Assembly (NCBI GenBank): GCA_902580275.1
Contig: CACHJZ010000003.1
Span: 62,001 to 126,000 of the forward strand
DNA from: an uncultured Pelagibacteraceae bacterium
GTDB lineage: Bacteria > Pseudomonadota > Alphaproteobacteria > Pelagibacterales > Pelagibacteraceae
Length of the DNA stretch: 64,000 bases
Direction of reading: 5' to 3'
The position numbers were made by a program, and so were the translations under genes. Shown here piece after piece: positions 1 through 10,468 of the stretch (within the stretch, counting starts at the first letter, position 1; each line of letters begins with the position of its first letter). The notes under the pieces were generated by a model. That model did not search any database and was not told where the DNA came from. It was given only the letters and a program-made list of their open reading frames with translations.

Positions 1-1822
1 TTTGCATTGCTTTATTTCTGGAGTCTTCGTCTGGAGCAGCAACTGTTACAACGCCTTCGTCATTAACATCAACTTTTGCTCCTGATTTTTCAACAATCTC
101 TCTTATTGTGGCGCCACCTTTACCAATCACTGTTGCGATATCTTTTTTATCAACAGTAATTTTTTCCATCTTAGGTGTATGTTTACCAACATTGTCTCTT
201 GATTTAGCTAAAGCTTTATTCATTTCGCCGAGAATATGAATTCTTCCATCTTTTGCTTGTTTTAAAGCCTGCTCCATAATTTCAAAAGTTATTCCAGTAA
301 TTTTAATATCCATTTGAAGGGATGTGATGCCGTCTTTCGTTCCAGCAACTTTAAAATCCATATCACCTAAATGATCTTCATCACCAAGAATATCCGACAG
401 AACACTAAAATCATCACCTTCTTTAATTAATCCCATAGCAATACCTGCAACTGGTTCTTTTAAAGGAACTCCTGCATCCATTAATGCTAAAGATGAACCA
501 CAAACGGTTGCCATTGAAGACGATCCATTAGATTCTGTGATTTCAGATACTATTCTAAATGTATAAGGAAAACTTTCTTTTGATGGCAAAGATGAATTGA
601 TTGCTCTCCAAGCAAGTTTACCATGACCAATTTCTCTTCTACCTGTTCCAATCCTTCCAGTTTCACCAACTGAAAATGGTGGGAAATTGTAGTGGAGCAT
701 AAATCTTTCTCTTTGAAGGCCGTCTAAACTTTCGATCCTCTGTTCATCGTCTGAAGTCCCTAATGTGGTAGTTACAATTGCTTGAGTTTCACCTCTTGTA
801 AAAAGAGCAGATCCATGAACCCTCGGTAATATACCTACTTCACACATTATCGGTCTAACATCTGCTAAGCCTCTACCATCAATTCTATTTTTATTTTTAA
901 GAATATCCGTTCGCACAATTCTTTTTTCTAAATTTTTAAGCTCATAATTCACATCCAATTCAGTATAATTTTCATCTTCTTCATAGATTTTTTTTGCCTT
1001 TTCAGTAATTTCAGATATTTGATTTGATCTATCTTGCTTGTCTCTTGTAGAAAAAGCTTTTTTAAGATCATCAGTAAACTCCTTTTCTAATTTTTTCTTA
1101 ACTTCAGATAAATCTTTTTTCTCAACAACCCAATCTGGTTTTCTACATTCTTTAGCAAGCTCCTCTATCATTTTAATAACTGGAATAAAATTTTCATGAC
1201 CAAATTTGACAGCATTTAGCATCTCTTCTTCTGTTAATCCATTTGCTTCAGACTCAACCATTAAAACTGCATCTTTAGTTCCTGCAACAACAAGATCTAA
1301 TTTTGATTTTTCCAATTCTATTTTTGACGGATTTAAAACATATTTTCCATCTATAAAACCAACTCTTGATGCTCCAACTGGTCCAAGAAATGGCATTCCA
1401 GATATTGCCAAAGCCGCAGATGACGCAATAATAGATAGGATATCGGCTTCATTTTCTTTATCATAAGATATTACTGTCGGAAGTAACTGTACTTCATTTT
1501 TAAATTCATCAGGAAACAATGGTCTTATCGGTCTATCTATCAATCTTGATATTAAAGTTTCACTTTCAGTTGGCCTGGCTTCTCTTTTAAAATACCCACC
1601 AGGAATTTTACCAGCAGCGTAATATTTCTCTTGATAATTTACTGATAGGGGAAAATAATCAACCTCAGGATTTACTTTTTTTGCCCCAACTACGGTTGCT
1701 AACACTACTGTCTCACCACAAGTCGCTATAACAGCACCATCAGCTTGTCTCGCAATCTTTCCTGTCTCTAACTTAATTTTTTTTCCATTTAATACTATTT
1801 CTTTTTTAACTTCTTTGAACAT
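1..1822 (-). CDS. pnp: Polynucleotide phosphorylase, 3' end beyond the window
   Basis: PNPase is a phosphorolytic 3'-5' exoribonuclease, and a core part of RNA decay. About 607 codons are present of a usual ~700. The reading frame opens at an ATG three bases after the rpsO stop, and shows the first RNase PH core, the helical linker, the second RNase PH core with its conserved aspartates (a [15 protein letters not shown] stretch near 300-400) and then the KH motif IGKGG near 100-125. The window edge cuts inside the KH domain, so the rest of KH and the S1 domain lie outside. rpsO-pnp adjacency is the classic bacterial arrangement. The call is secure; only the 3' end is missing. Confidence 0.97.
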   Translation of the reverse strand, partial: MFKEVKKEIVLNGKKIKLETGKIARQADGAVIATCGETVVLATVVGAKKVNPEVDYFPLSVNYQEKYYAAGKIPGGYFKREARPTESETLISRLIDRPIRPLFPDEFKNEVQLLPTVISYDKENEADILSIIASSAALAISGMPFLGPVGASRVGFIDGKYVLNPSKIELEKSKLDLVVAGTKDAVLMVESEANGLTEEEMLNAVKFGHENFIPVIKMIEELAKECRKPDWVVEKKDLSEVKKKLEKEFTDDLKKAFSTRDKQDRSNQISEITEKAKKIYEEDENYTELDVNYELKNLEKRIVRTDILKNKNRIDGRGLADVRPIMCEVGILPRVHGSALFTRGETQAIVTTTLGTSDDEQRIESLDGLQRERFMLHYNFPPFSVGETGRIGTGRREIGHGKLAWRAINSSLPSKESFPYTFRIVSEITESNGSSSMATVCGSSLALMDAGVPLKEPVAGIAMGLIKEGDDFSVLSDILGDEDHLGDMDFKVAGTKDGITSLQMDIKITGITFEIMEQALKQAKDGRIHILGEMNKALAKSRDNVGKHTPKMEKITVDKKDIATVIGKGGATIREIVEKSGAKVDVNDEGVVTVAAPDEDSRNKAMQ

Positions 1823-1825
1823 TTT

Positions 1826-2074
1826 TTACTTTCTTAAATTTAATTTACTTATTACGCTTTTATACGCTTCGACTTTGTTTTTTTTTAAATAATCTAATAA
1901 TTTTTTTCTTTTATTTACTGCTTTTAACAGACCAACAGATGAATGTTTGTCTTTCTTAAATAAATTCATGTGTTTTGATAGAGTCTCAATTTTTTCAGTT
2001 AATAATGCAATTTGAACCTCAGATGAACCTGTATCTTTTTCATGAATTGCTACTTCTTTTGCCTTTTTAATCAT
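1826..2074 (-). CDS. rpsO: Ribosomal protein S15
   Basis: Small-subunit protein that binds the central domain of 16S rRNA (h20-h22 junction) early in 30S assembly. The 82 residues contain the S15 signatures DTGSSEVQIALLT near residue 14 and KRKKLLDYLKK near 55-66. It is about seven residues shorter than the 89 of E. coli, the loss being at the N terminus before the DTGS motif. The start overlaps the rbfA stop by 8 bp and pnp follows after three bases, so it is translated from a long nusA-infB-rbfA-rpsO-pnp message. The truB gene usually found between rbfA and rpsO is absent here. Confidence 0.97.
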   Translation of the reverse strand: MIKKAKEVAIHEKDTGSSEVQIALLTEKIETLSKHMNLFKKDKHSSVGLLKAVNKRKKLLDYLKKNKVEAYKSVISKLNLRK

Positions 2075-2453
2075 ATTTTTCCTGCCTGTTTGTTTTTTTA
2101 ATTAAGTTTTCTATTTTTTCTGCATAATCAAATGACTCATCTTTAACAAATAATAATTTTGGTAAAAATTTCATTGAAATTTTTTTTGAAAGAACTTTTC
2201 TCACTAAAAACGAAAAATCTTTGAGTATATCAATTACCTCATTCGCGTTCTTCCCTCCCAGCGGTAACACGAATGCTTTAGCTGTTTTTAAATCTGGGCT
2301 CATTCGAACCTCGGTGACTGTGATGTTGCTTGTTTCGATATTAGGAAGTTTTGCTTCACCTCTCATAAATATATTACCTAAAGCTTGTTTTATCATTTCA
2401 CCTACTCTTAATTGTCTTTGTGAAAGAGTTCTACTATTTTTTTTTGATCTCAT
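2067..2453 (-). CDS. rbfA: Ribosome-binding factor A
   Basis: RbfA is a KH-fold assembly factor that binds the free 30S subunit and helps 5' end maturation of 16S rRNA, particularly in the cold. The 128 residues show the typical start (RQLRVGEMIKQALGNIF near 14-30) and the middle part with DLKTAKAFVLPLGG. The ATG overlaps the infB TGA in an ATGA junction, so translation is probably coupled. Length is normal for the family. Being next to infB and rpsO fits the conserved bacterial order. Confidence 0.95.
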   Translation of the reverse strand: MRSKKNSRTLSQRQLRVGEMIKQALGNIFMRGEAKLPNIETSNITVTEVRMSPDLKTAKAFVLPLGGKNANEVIDILKDFSFLVRKVLSKKISMKFLPKLLFVKDESFDYAEKIENLIKKTNRQEKYD

Positions 2454-4654
2454 ATTCTTCTTTCTGTTATTTTAGAGTTATATGCTTCAATTATATCGTT
2501 TTTTTGAAAGTCATTAAAATCCTTAAGGGTTATTCCACATTCAAGACCAGCAGATACTTGCTTTGCCTGGTTTTTTTCTCTAAATATTGTATTTATTTTT
2601 CCATTATAAATAATTGATCCATCTCTAATAACTCTAGCATTTGCGTCATTTAAAATCTCTCCATCTATTACTTTTGAGCCAGCCACTTTGCCAACTTTTG
2701 ATACCTTAAATATTTCAAGTATTTCTGCAGAACCAATAATTTGTTCCTCAACATCAGGTGATAATAAACCAGACATTCTTTGTTTTATAAAATCTAAAAC
2801 TTCGTAAATAATATTGTACGATGATATAGAAATTTTTTCTTGTTCAGATAATTTTTTTGCCTCTTTTGTTGGTTTCACATTAAAGGCGATTAATAATGCA
2901 TTAGACGCCTTTGCTAAACTTACATCTGTTTCTGTGACCATTCCAATATCTGATAAAATTATTTTTGGCTTAATTTCTTCATGCTTGATTTGCATAATTG
3001 CACTTATTATTGCTTCTGATGAGCCATGGACATCTGATTTGATAATTATATTAAGTTCCTCAGCTTTTTTGTCTTTAAAAGCTGATTCTTGGGTTGCGAA
3101 GGTTATAGGATTTAATCCTTGTTTAATTTCTTGAATTCTTGCTTCACATAATGACTTTGCCTCTTTTTCATTTTCCAAAACTATAAAATCATCTCCAGAT
3201 TTAGATGCCCCATTAATTCCCAATACTTCAACGGGAGATGCAGGGTAAGCTTCATTAATACTTTTACCCAAATCATTTATTATCGCTCTAACCTTTCCCC
3301 ATTTTAAACCACTTACAAAATAATCTCCTTTTCTTAAAATTCCATTAGTAACAATTATATTGGCTATAGGTCCTCTTCCAATATCTATTTTGGACTCTAA
3401 TACAACAGCACTAGCTCTATCATTATAATCGGCCTTCAAATCTAGCAATTCTGACTGTAGAGTTATTGACTCAACTAATTTTGAAAGATTTTGTTTTGTT
3501 TTAGTTGATATCTCGACCATTAAGGTTTCACCAGATAATTCTTCTGCAATAAGTTCATGCTCTAATAACTGATTTTTTATTTTTTGGGGATCAGCCTCAG
3601 GTAAGTCACATTTATTAATTGCAACAACAATTGGAACTTTTGCTGCTTTAGCGTGTTTAATAGATTCTATTGTTTGTGGTTTAACACCATCGTCAGCGGC
3701 TACCACAAGAACTACGATATCTGTAAGTTTTGATCCTCTTGCTCTCATTTCAGTAAAAGCTGCGTGACCAGGAGTATCGATAAAAGTAATTTTATCTGAG
3801 TTGTGTTGAATTTGATATGCGCCTACATGTTGCGTAATACCACCAAATTCTCCAGACACAACATTTGTTTCTCTTAAAACATCAAGCACTGAGGTTTTTC
3901 CATGATCAACATGTCCCATAACAGTTACTATTGGTGGTCTACTCTTTAAATTTTCAGGTTTTATTTCTTTTATTTTATTTATAATTTCATCTGCTTTTTT
4001 CTCTTTAATCGGATTATGGCCAAATTCTTTAACTAGATACTCGGCGGTATCAGAGTCAATAGAATGATTGAGTGTTGCAGTAACACCCATTCCTAAAAGA
4101 TGTTTAATAATACTACTAGATTGCTCAGCCATTCTGTTAGCTAACTCTCTTATTGTAATTACCTCTGGTATATTTACATCTCTTTTAACTGGTTTTAAAA
4201 TTTCTCTTAGATTATCCTTTTGAATATTTCTGTTTTCTTTTTGTTTAGCTCTTTTTAAAGACGCTAAACTTCTAGCTCTTCCTTCATCATCTCCGCTTAA
4301 AGCTCTAGAAACTGTTAATTTAAGCTCTCTTCTTTTTGGGCTATTTTTACTTTTAACCTCCTTTTTTTCAGGCTCTGCTTTTAATCTTCTAGTGGCTCGT
4401 TGTTCTGCTAGTTTTCTTTTCTCATAATCATTTGAAGGAGCGCTTGATTTTTCAGATAAATTAGGTCTTTTCTCAAGAATGTTTTTTTTTGAATTAATAT
4501 TTTGTCTATTAAAGTTAAATGATTTTTTATTTGAAAACTTATTTTTTTTTTCAATTACAACAGAGTTTTTACCTTGAGTTTTAGCTCTTTCAATATTTGT
4601 TATAGATCTTTTTATATTTCCCGATAATTTTAGTTTGATTTTCTTTTTGTCCAT
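2450..4654 (-). CDS. infB: Translation initiation factor IF-2
   Basis: GTPase that recruits fMet-tRNA to the 30S subunit and promotes subunit joining. The 734 residues begin with a ~150-residue, Lys/Arg-rich, low-complexity tail, then an IF2 N-terminal domain (~160-210), then the G domain with GHVDHGKT at 247-254, DTPGH at 293-297 and NKCD at 347-350, followed by the beta-barrel and C-terminal initiator-tRNA binding domains. The highly charged tail is much shorter than in most alphaproteobacteria, which fits a streamlined genome. It follows nusA by 10 bp; ylxR, normally between them, is not there. Confidence 0.98.
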   Translation of the reverse strand: MDKKKIKLKLSGNIKRSITNIERAKTQGKNSVVIEKKNKFSNKKSFNFNRQNINSKKNILEKRPNLSEKSSAPSNDYEKRKLAEQRATRRLKAEPEKKEVKSKNSPKRRELKLTVSRALSGDDEGRARSLASLKRAKQKENRNIQKDNLREILKPVKRDVNIPEVITIRELANRMAEQSSSIIKHLLGMGVTATLNHSIDSDTAEYLVKEFGHNPIKEKKADEIINKIKEIKPENLKSRPPIVTVMGHVDHGKTSVLDVLRETNVVSGEFGGITQHVGAYQIQHNSDKITFIDTPGHAAFTEMRARGSKLTDIVVLVVAADDGVKPQTIESIKHAKAAKVPIVVAINKCDLPEADPQKIKNQLLEHELIAEELSGETLMVEISTKTKQNLSKLVESITLQSELLDLKADYNDRASAVVLESKIDIGRGPIANIIVTNGILRKGDYFVSGLKWGKVRAIINDLGKSINEAYPASPVEVLGINGASKSGDDFIVLENEKEAKSLCEARIQEIKQGLNPITFATQESAFKDKKAEELNIIIKSDVHGSSEAIISAIMQIKHEEIKPKIILSDIGMVTETDVSLAKASNALLIAFNVKPTKEAKKLSEQEKISISSYNIIYEVLDFIKQRMSGLLSPDVEEQIIGSAEILEIFKVSKVGKVAGSKVIDGEILNDANARVIRDGSIIYNGKINTIFREKNQAKQVSAGLECGITLKDFNDFQKNDIIEAYNSKITERRI

Positions 4655-4664
4655 AACTCATCTT

Positions 4665-6218
4665 TCAATCTTGGTAAATTTTACTTCTTGCTGACATAAT
4701 TAAATCATCTGCCTCTTTCTTCGATAAAGCAAAATCTTCAAGATATCCTTTTATTTTAACTCTTTCACCTTTAACAATATCGTAACCTCCAGTTAATTCA
4801 TCTGATGCAAGATCTGCAAAATCATTTAAAGTAAGTATTTTTTGCTCGCCAAGTGTAACTAACATTCCTGGAGTTAAACCTTCGTGATTTATCAAACTAT
4901 TTTCTAGACCTAGTTCTTTTATTTTTTTAGAAATTTCTTCTTGATCTTTTTTATAAAAATCTTTTGCTCTTTCTAGAAGTTCTTTTGCAGTATCCTCTTC
5001 GATACCTTCTATTTTAATTATATCTTCAACTGTTGAATCTTTTAAATCATCTATAGATGAAAAGCCTTCAGCAACTAATAATTGACCCAATGTCTCATCT
5101 AATTCTAAATTCTTCACAAAATTTTCTGTCTTCTCCTTAAATTCGGTTTGTCTTCTCTCTGAGTCCTCTTGATCTGTCATTATATTTATTTCATAATTCA
5201 TTAGTTTTGTTGCAAGTCTTACATTCTGTCCCCTTCTACCAATTGCTTTACTCAAATTTTCCTCTGTAAGTATTACGTCTAATTTTTTATTTTCAATATC
5301 TACATTAACTCTTTGAACTTCAGCTGGAGATAAAGCATTAGAAACTACGACTGCAGGATCCTCAGACCAATTTACAATATCAATCTTTTCGCCTTGTAAT
5401 TCATTAACAACAGCTTGGACTCTACTTCCTCTCATACCTACACATGCACCAACTGGATCTAAGGAATTATCTATCGCTTTAACACAAATTTTTGCTCTAC
5501 TTCCAGGATCTCTAGCGGATGACATAATCTCTATTAATCCGTCATATATTTCAGGAACCTCTTGAATAAATAATTTTTCCATAAATTTGGGATGTGCTCT
5601 AGATAAAAAAATTTGTTGTCCTCTAGGCTCTCTTCTTACATCGCTACAATAAGCTTTGATACGATCTCCAGCCTTAATATTCTCTCTTGGTATCATTTCA
5701 TTTTTTTGAATTATTGCCTCAGTTCTCCCAAGATCAACTATCACATTTCCAAACTCAAGTCTTTTTACAATACCACTTAAAATACTGTCCTTTTTATCTT
5801 TAAAATCATTAAATTGTCTTTCCCTCTCTGCCTCTCTAACATTAAAGCTTATCACTTGCTTAGCAGTTTGAGCTGCGATCCTACCAAAATCAAAAGATGG
5901 TAAGGCCTGAAGTACAGTATCACCAACTTTTTTTATTTTATTTTCTTCACCTAAATTGTGTGCATCAGCTAAGCTTATTTCTGTATTTAGGTTCTCTGGC
6001 TTTTCAGAGATAACTAGTTTTCTAAAAATACCAATATCTCCATTCTCCCTGTTTATTTGAACTTCGATTTCGTTTTCTTGGCCAAATTTTGATTTTGCTG
6101 CTTTGGCAATTCCTGTTTCCATTGAATTAATAATAATTTCTTTATCAATAGACTTTTCTAAAGCAACTGCTTCTGCAATTCTTATTAACTCTAATTTATC
6201 TGCTCTTCTATTTAACAT
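4665..6218 (-). CDS. nusA: Transcription elongation/termination factor NusA
   Basis: NusA binds RNA polymerase and nascent RNA, promotes pausing and hairpin-dependent termination, and takes part in antitermination. The 517 residues show the N-terminal polymerase-binding domain (1-~130), an S1 domain (~145-205), KH1 with GMRGSR at 261-266, KH2 with AIGRRGQN at 325-332, and a C-terminal helix-hairpin-helix repeat region (~370-510). A Shine-Dalgarno AAGGA lies 4 bases before the ATG. The start codon is only 11 nt after the U-tract of a strong hairpin (6230-6257), which suggests NusA-sensitive control of its own message. rimP, usual upstream partner, is absent here; metK precedes it instead. Confidence 0.98.
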   Translation of the reverse strand: MLNRRADKLELIRIAEAVALEKSIDKEIIINSMETGIAKAAKSKFGQENEIEVQINRENGDIGIFRKLVISEKPENLNTEISLADAHNLGEENKIKKVGDTVLQALPSFDFGRIAAQTAKQVISFNVREAERERQFNDFKDKKDSILSGIVKRLEFGNVIVDLGRTEAIIQKNEMIPRENIKAGDRIKAYCSDVRREPRGQQIFLSRAHPKFMEKLFIQEVPEIYDGLIEIMSSARDPGSRAKICVKAIDNSLDPVGACVGMRGSRVQAVVNELQGEKIDIVNWSEDPAVVVSNALSPAEVQRVNVDIENKKLDVILTEENLSKAIGRRGQNVRLATKLMNYEINIMTDQEDSERRQTEFKEKTENFVKNLELDETLGQLLVAEGFSSIDDLKDSTVEDIIKIEGIEEDTAKELLERAKDFYKKDQEEISKKIKELGLENSLINHEGLTPGMLVTLGEQKILTLNDFADLASDELTGGYDIVKGERVKIKGYLEDFALSKKEADDLIMSARSKIYQD

Positions 6219-6229
6219 TTATTCCTTAC

Positions 6230-6257
6230 AAAAAAAAATGGGCCGAAGCCCATTTTT
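6230..6257 (-). terminator. Strong intrinsic terminator hairpin in front of nusA
   Basis: Read on the minus strand this is a 10-bp stem (AAAAATGGGC pairing with GCCCATTTTT) closed by a TTCG tetraloop with a C-G closing pair, followed by a run of eight U. It has all parts of a rho-independent terminator. It lies between metK and nusA on their common strand, and can end metK transcription, but its U-tract finishes 11 nt before the nusA ATG, with the nusA Shine-Dalgarno in between. Any normal nusA message must therefore carry it in its leader. Confidence 0.9.
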
Positions 6258-6279
6258 GAAATTTCAATAATGTAGAGTG

Positions 6280-6307
6280 AATATATGTATTTTTATTAAA
6301 TATTCAA
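6280..6307 (-). promoter_or_regulatory. Candidate sigma-70-type promoter for the nusA operon
   Basis: On the minus strand TTGAAT (6307-6302) and TATATT (6285-6280) are separated by 16 bases. They match the -35 box in 4 of 6 and the -10 box in 5 of 6 positions. The site begins just after the metK stop codon, and would give a leader of about 55 nt that contains the whole terminator hairpin. In such AT-rich DNA chance matches are common, so this is only a candidate. Confidence 0.45.
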
Positions 6308-6312
6308 CTTAA

Positions 6313-7476
6313 TTACTTCTGAAATATTGATGCTTTATCAGTTTTTTCCCATGAAAATGATCCGTCACTGCCTGGTTCTCTACCAAAATGACCATAAGCT
6401 GCTGATTTTTCGTATATCGGTTTATTTAATCCTAGCATTTCTCTAATTCCCCTTGGGCTTAGATCAAAATTTTCTTTTATGAGTTTCTCAACATGAAGAT
6501 TTTTCTCTTCATCGTTACTAAATAAATCTACATAAATAGATAAAGGTTTTGATACTCCTATTGCGTAAGCTAACTGTATCAAGCATTTGTCTGCAATTTT
6601 AGATGCCACAATATTTTTTGCTAAATATCTAGATGCATAAGCCGCAGATCTATCAACTTTGGTTGGATCTTTACCCGAAAAAGCTCCTCCGCCATGAGGT
6701 GCTGCTCCACCATAAGTGTCTACAATTATTTTTCTTCCAGTCAAACCACTGTCTCCATCAGGTCCACCAATTACAAAGTTTCCAGTTGGATTAATATATA
6801 TTTCGTTTTCATCTAGATCTCCAAGTAGGTTTTTTGGAATAGACTTTTCAATATAAGGTATGCATAGTTCTTTTACTTTAGCTAAATTCACATCTTTAGA
6901 ATGTTGTGTAGAAATCACGACTGATTTTACAGCTTTTGGTGCACCATCTTTATATTCGATAGTAATTTGACTTTTTGAGTCTGGCTCTATTCCTTTTAGC
7001 TTTCCAGATTTTCTGTCTTCAGCCATAAGTCTTAAGATTCTATGTGAAAAATGAATTGGAGCTGGCATAAGTACATCCGTCTCATTACATGCATAACCAA
7101 ACATTATCCCTTGATCTCCAGCACCCTCATCTTTATTTCCAGAAGAGTCAACACCCATAGCTATATCAGCTGATTGAGAGTGTAAATGACATTCAATTTT
7201 AGTTGCATCCTTATAAGTAAAACCTGCCTGATCATAACCAATATCTTTGATACAACCTCTAACTTTAGAAATTAATTCGTCTTTTTTGATATCAGGTCCT
7301 CTTGTTTCTCCTGCTAAAACAACTTTATTAGTAGTAGTTAATGTTTCGCATGCTACCCTTGCTTCAGGTTCCATGCCTAAATAGGTATCTACAACCATGT
7401 CTGAAATTCTATCGCAAACTTTATCTGGATGACCTTCTGATACAGATTCACTAGTGAACAAATAATCTTTTTTCAT
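6313..7476 (-). CDS. metK: S-adenosylmethionine synthase
   Basis: Makes S-adenosylmethionine from methionine and ATP, feeding methyl transfer by neighbours such as miaB and rsmI-type enzymes. The 387 residues carry the signatures GHPDKVCD at 15-22 and [12 protein letters not shown] at 118-129, and the glycine-rich [19 protein letters not shown] segment near 265-285 (phosphate and metal binding). Length is normal. The start overlaps the lnt stop by 4 bp (ATGA), so it is the last gene of the tsaB-to-metK series. I see no SAM riboswitch directly upstream, because upstream sequence is lnt coding sequence. Confidence 0.98.
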   Translation of the reverse strand: MKKDYLFTSESVSEGHPDKVCDRISDMVVDTYLGMEPEARVACETLTTTNKVVLAGETRGPDIKKDELISKVRGCIKDIGYDQAGFTYKDATKIECHLHSQSADIAMGVDSSGNKDEGAGDQGIMFGYACNETDVLMPAPIHFSHRILRLMAEDRKSGKLKGIEPDSKSQITIEYKDGAPKAVKSVVISTQHSKDVNLAKVKELCIPYIEKSIPKNLLGDLDENEIYINPTGNFVIGGPDGDSGLTGRKIIVDTYGGAAPHGGGAFSGKDPTKVDRSAAYASRYLAKNIVASKIADKCLIQLAYAIGVSKPLSIYVDLFSNDEEKNLHVEKLIKENFDLSPRGIREMLGLNKPIYEKSAAYGHFGREPGSDGSFSWEKTDKASIFQK

Positions 7477-9020
7477 TTTATTTTTATCTCCCTATTTGTT
7501 TTTAAAAAAAAAATTAAGCTAATATAAATAAAGATAAAATAAAAGAACATATTATTCCCATATTTAGAGAAGAAAGTTTTTTTAGGGTTTTTTATTCGGT
7601 TAATTTCAATTACTCCCTCATAAGTTGACTCTAGTATATCAGAAATTTGTCCATAGGGATCAATCAAAGCTGATATTCCGTTATTAGTTGATCTAATGAT
7701 GCTTTTTCCTTCTTCAATTGATCGAAAAATAGAATGTGAAAAATGTTGATGTGGCCCAATTGATTTTCCGAACCATCCATCCTCTGAAATATTAATGACT
7801 AAATCATAATTATTTTTGTTTGAAAGTTTGCCTGAATATATAATTTCATAACAAATTAACGGGAGAAAACTTATATCGAATTCGTGTTTTTCTAGATTAA
7901 TTATATTTCTTTTTTTACCGGGTGAATACGAATTATAAAAATTTGTAATTGTTTTCATTCCTAAATTTTTTAAAAATTTTTCTAAAGGTAGAAATTCACC
8001 AAAAGGAACTAAATTGTTTTTATTGTAAACTTCTATTAGATCTAGATTATAATTTACCACAGCCATTGCATTGAAAGTTTTTTCATTAACAGTGTTGTTT
8101 ATGCCTAATATAATTAAGTGTTTATTGCTAAATTTTTTATTAAAAATATTTTGATATTTTTTTAAATTTTTTAATTCTGTTTTATTAAATATACCTTCTG
8201 GCCATACAAATATCGTTTTAACTTCTTTATTTGGTTTGCTTAATTTTATCAAACTGTGAATAATTTCTTCTTCATTTCCCGTATAGTAAAATCTTTCAAT
8301 CCCAATTTTTGGTGAAATAATCTTGATTATAAAATTATTATCTTTAAAAGATTTATCCTTTGATTGCTCAAGCTTTAGTTGACCATACACAATTCCAGAA
8401 ATTAATAATAATACAAATGAAACCACAAAATATAAATTCTGCTTACTTTTTTTTAAATAAAAAAAAGAAGGTAGAACAAATAAAGTAATACAAAGTAAAT
8501 TAAAACTATATGTCCCAATTAAAGAAAGTATTTGTAACAATGGTAAAAATTCTGAAAATGAATACGATATTAAATTCCAGGGAAAACCTGACAAAATATT
8601 TCCTCTTATGAATTCAAAGATTGAAAACGTCAATGAAAAAACAAGAATTAAAGATATGTCACTAAATTTTTTAAAAAAATATAAAATAAACATTGCTAAT
8701 CCATAAAAAATCGCAAGAAATAGTGGTATAAGCAAAAAAGCAATTGGTATTAATATTTTAAAACTTTGATCAAAGGTAAGAGATATAGTTATCCAATATA
8801 AGCTAGATGTAAAATATCCAAAACCAAACATCCATCCATTTAAAAAATACTCTGTTTTACTTAATGTAAATTTTTGTTTTATGATAAAAAGGAACAATGC
8901 TGAAAATGTAAAAAAATTGATTAAAAAAATTTCATATGGTGGAAGACTTAATGAGCTTAATATACCTAAACAAAAAATATAGGCATAAGATAATGATTTT
9001 TTTTTAAAAATTATTTTCAA
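7473..9020 (-). CDS. lnt: Apolipoprotein N-acyltransferase
   Basis: Inner-membrane enzyme adding the third acyl chain to lipoproteins, needed for their export to the outer membrane. The 515 residues start with about six to seven hydrophobic segments (1-~215), followed by a periplasmic nitrilase-fold domain with the Glu-Lys-Cys triad visible as E275 (FVWPEGIFN), K334 ([12 protein letters not shown]) and C390 (LPLICYEI), and a last membrane helix near 490-508. It overlaps ybeY by 4 bp. Several lipoproteins with clear lipoboxes in this window (20558-21151, 33842-34390, 36967-37428) are likely substrates. corC, often found between ybeY and lnt, is missing. Confidence 0.95.
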   Translation of the reverse strand: MKIIFKKKSLSYAYIFCLGILSSLSLPPYEIFLINFFTFSALFLFIIKQKFTLSKTEYFLNGWMFGFGYFTSSLYWITISLTFDQSFKILIPIAFLLIPLFLAIFYGLAMFILYFFKKFSDISLILVFSLTFSIFEFIRGNILSGFPWNLISYSFSEFLPLLQILSLIGTYSFNLLCITLFVLPSFFYLKKSKQNLYFVVSFVLLLISGIVYGQLKLEQSKDKSFKDNNFIIKIISPKIGIERFYYTGNEEEIIHSLIKLSKPNKEVKTIFVWPEGIFNKTELKNLKKYQNIFNKKFSNKHLIILGINNTVNEKTFNAMAVVNYNLDLIEVYNKNNLVPFGEFLPLEKFLKNLGMKTITNFYNSYSPGKKRNIINLEKHEFDISFLPLICYEIIYSGKLSNKNNYDLVINISEDGWFGKSIGPHQHFSHSIFRSIEEGKSIIRSTNNGISALIDPYGQISDILESTYEGVIEINRIKNPKKTFFSKYGNNMFFYFIFIYISLIFFLKTNREIKIK

Positions 9021-9472
9021 ATTTTATTTTTTACTAGATTATAAAGTTTTACTTCTTCTTTTTGCATTAAATTGAAATCCTTATTTTTCCTGTGGTCATA
9101 TCCCTTCAGATGCAAAAATCCATGTATAAATATTTTTGCAACTTTTTTTTTAAATTCTGTTATGTTTATTTCTTTTGGTCTATTCATAAACTCGTAACTT
9201 ATAATGATATCTCCCAAATAAAAAAAGTTTTTATCTATTCTTTTATTAATCGGAAAAGATAAAATATCAGTAGATTTATTTTTTTTTCTAAAGATTTTAT
9301 TTAATTTTTTAATTTCTAAATTGCTTGACAACAGAACTGTTATCAATGTTTTTTTATTTTTTGAATTATATTTTTTTGGTAAATTTTTTAATATTATATT
9401 AAATAATTTAGATACATTTTTTAATTTATTTTTCCATGCTGAATTATCAACTATAACCTCAGCCTTGATCAT
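9017..9472 (-). CDS. ybeY: Endoribonuclease YbeY
   Basis: Zinc-dependent endoribonuclease used in 16S rRNA 3' end maturation and ribosome quality control. The 151 residues contain the zinc-binding signature HGFLHLKGYDH at 117-127, with three histidines in the family H-x3-H-x5-H spacing. Normal length. It overlaps ybeZ upstream by 14 bp and lnt downstream by 4 bp, matching the common phoH-ybeY-lnt order. Confidence 0.95.
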   Translation of the reverse strand: MIKAEVIVDNSAWKNKLKNVSKLFNIILKNLPKKYNSKNKKTLITVLLSSNLEIKKLNKIFRKKNKSTDILSFPINKRIDKNFFYLGDIIISYEFMNRPKEINITEFKKKVAKIFIHGFLHLKGYDHRKNKDFNLMQKEEVKLYNLVKNKI

Positions 9473-10466
9473 CTTTTTGATCTGAATAGGCTTTTACGAT
9501 TTTAGAGACTAGTGGGTGCCTTACAACATCTGAATGATCAAAATCAACTACTGTAATTTCATCCAAATTGCCTATGAGCTTTTTTGATCTATTTAAACCT
9601 GATAATGATTTATTTGGTAAATCTATTTGTGACGGATCGCCATTGACAACTATTTTTGAATTTTCTCCAATCCTAGTTAAAAACATTTTTATTTGTGTGT
9701 CAGTCGCATTTTGAGCTTCATCTAAAATCGCAAAAGAGTTTTTTAATGTCCTACCTCGCATAAATGCAAGTGGTGCAATCTCAATGTCTCCAATTTCTAT
9801 TTTTTTTTGAATTTTTTCAAAGTCTAACAAATCATACAAAGAATCATAAAGTGGTCTTAAATAGGGGTCAACTTTTTCTCTCATATCTCCAGGCAGAAAA
9901 CCAAGTCTTTCTCCAGCCTCAACAGCTGGTCTAGATAAAATTATTCTCTCTATCTTTTTTTCTAAAAGCATTGTTAATCCAACTGCTACAGCTAAAAATG
10001 TTTTTCCAGTTCCTGCTGGACCTGTAGAAATTATTATTTGACTTTCTTTTAAGGCTCTAACATATTTTTTTTGTTTTTCAGATCTTGGAATAACTGATTT
10101 TTTTGGTGTCTTAATTATATATTCAATTTTTTGACTAGTATTTCTATTTTCATTTATCATAAATTTATTTATTGATGATAATATATCTTTTTTCTCAATC
10201 GTTCCATTATTTATAAATTGATCAGAAAGAAACATAATTGCATTTTTGATGATTTCATTATTTTTTTCATCACTTTTAATAATTATAGAGTTACCCCTAA
10301 AGTATAAACTTGTTCCAGTTAATTTCTCAAGTTCTTTTAAATTTTGATTAAATTCACCAACAACACCCATCAATAATTCATTGTCTTGAAATATTACGCT
10401 TAAACTGTCATTATCAGAGTAAACGAAATTTATTTTCCTTTTTGAATTTGTTCTAGCTTTATTCAA
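9459..10466 (-). CDS. ybeZ: PhoH-like ATPase (YbeZ/PhoL)
   Basis: PhoH-family P-loop ATPase, thought to act as an RNA-linked helicase-like partner of YbeY in rRNA processing. The 335 residues have an N-terminal ~100-residue KH-like segment, then the PhoH domain with Walker A GPAGTGKT at 149-156 and Walker B LDEAQN near 245. Overlap of 14 bp with ybeY implies coupled translation. The start lies 2 bases after the miaB stop. Length and context are typical of the chromosomal ybeZ type rather than phosphate-regulated phoH. Confidence 0.95.
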   Translation of the reverse strand: MNKARTNSKRKINFVYSDNDSLSVIFQDNELLMGVVGEFNQNLKELEKLTGTSLYFRGNSIIIKSDEKNNEIIKNAIMFLSDQFINNGTIEKKDILSSINKFMINENRNTSQKIEYIIKTPKKSVIPRSEKQKKYVRALKESQIIISTGPAGTGKTFLAVAVGLTMLLEKKIERIILSRPAVEAGERLGFLPGDMREKVDPYLRPLYDSLYDLLDFEKIQKKIEIGDIEIAPLAFMRGRTLKNSFAILDEAQNATDTQIKMFLTRIGENSKIVVNGDPSQIDLPNKSLSGLNRSKKLIGNLDEITVVDFDHSDVVRHPLVSKIVKAYSDQKDDQG

Positions 10467-10468
10467 TT

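Noticed and set aside
1206..1466. Plus-strand open frame opposite pnp
   Set aside because: Antisense shadow of a conserved catalytic domain; the same holds for other open frames opposite dnaK, maeB, hisF and mtkA.
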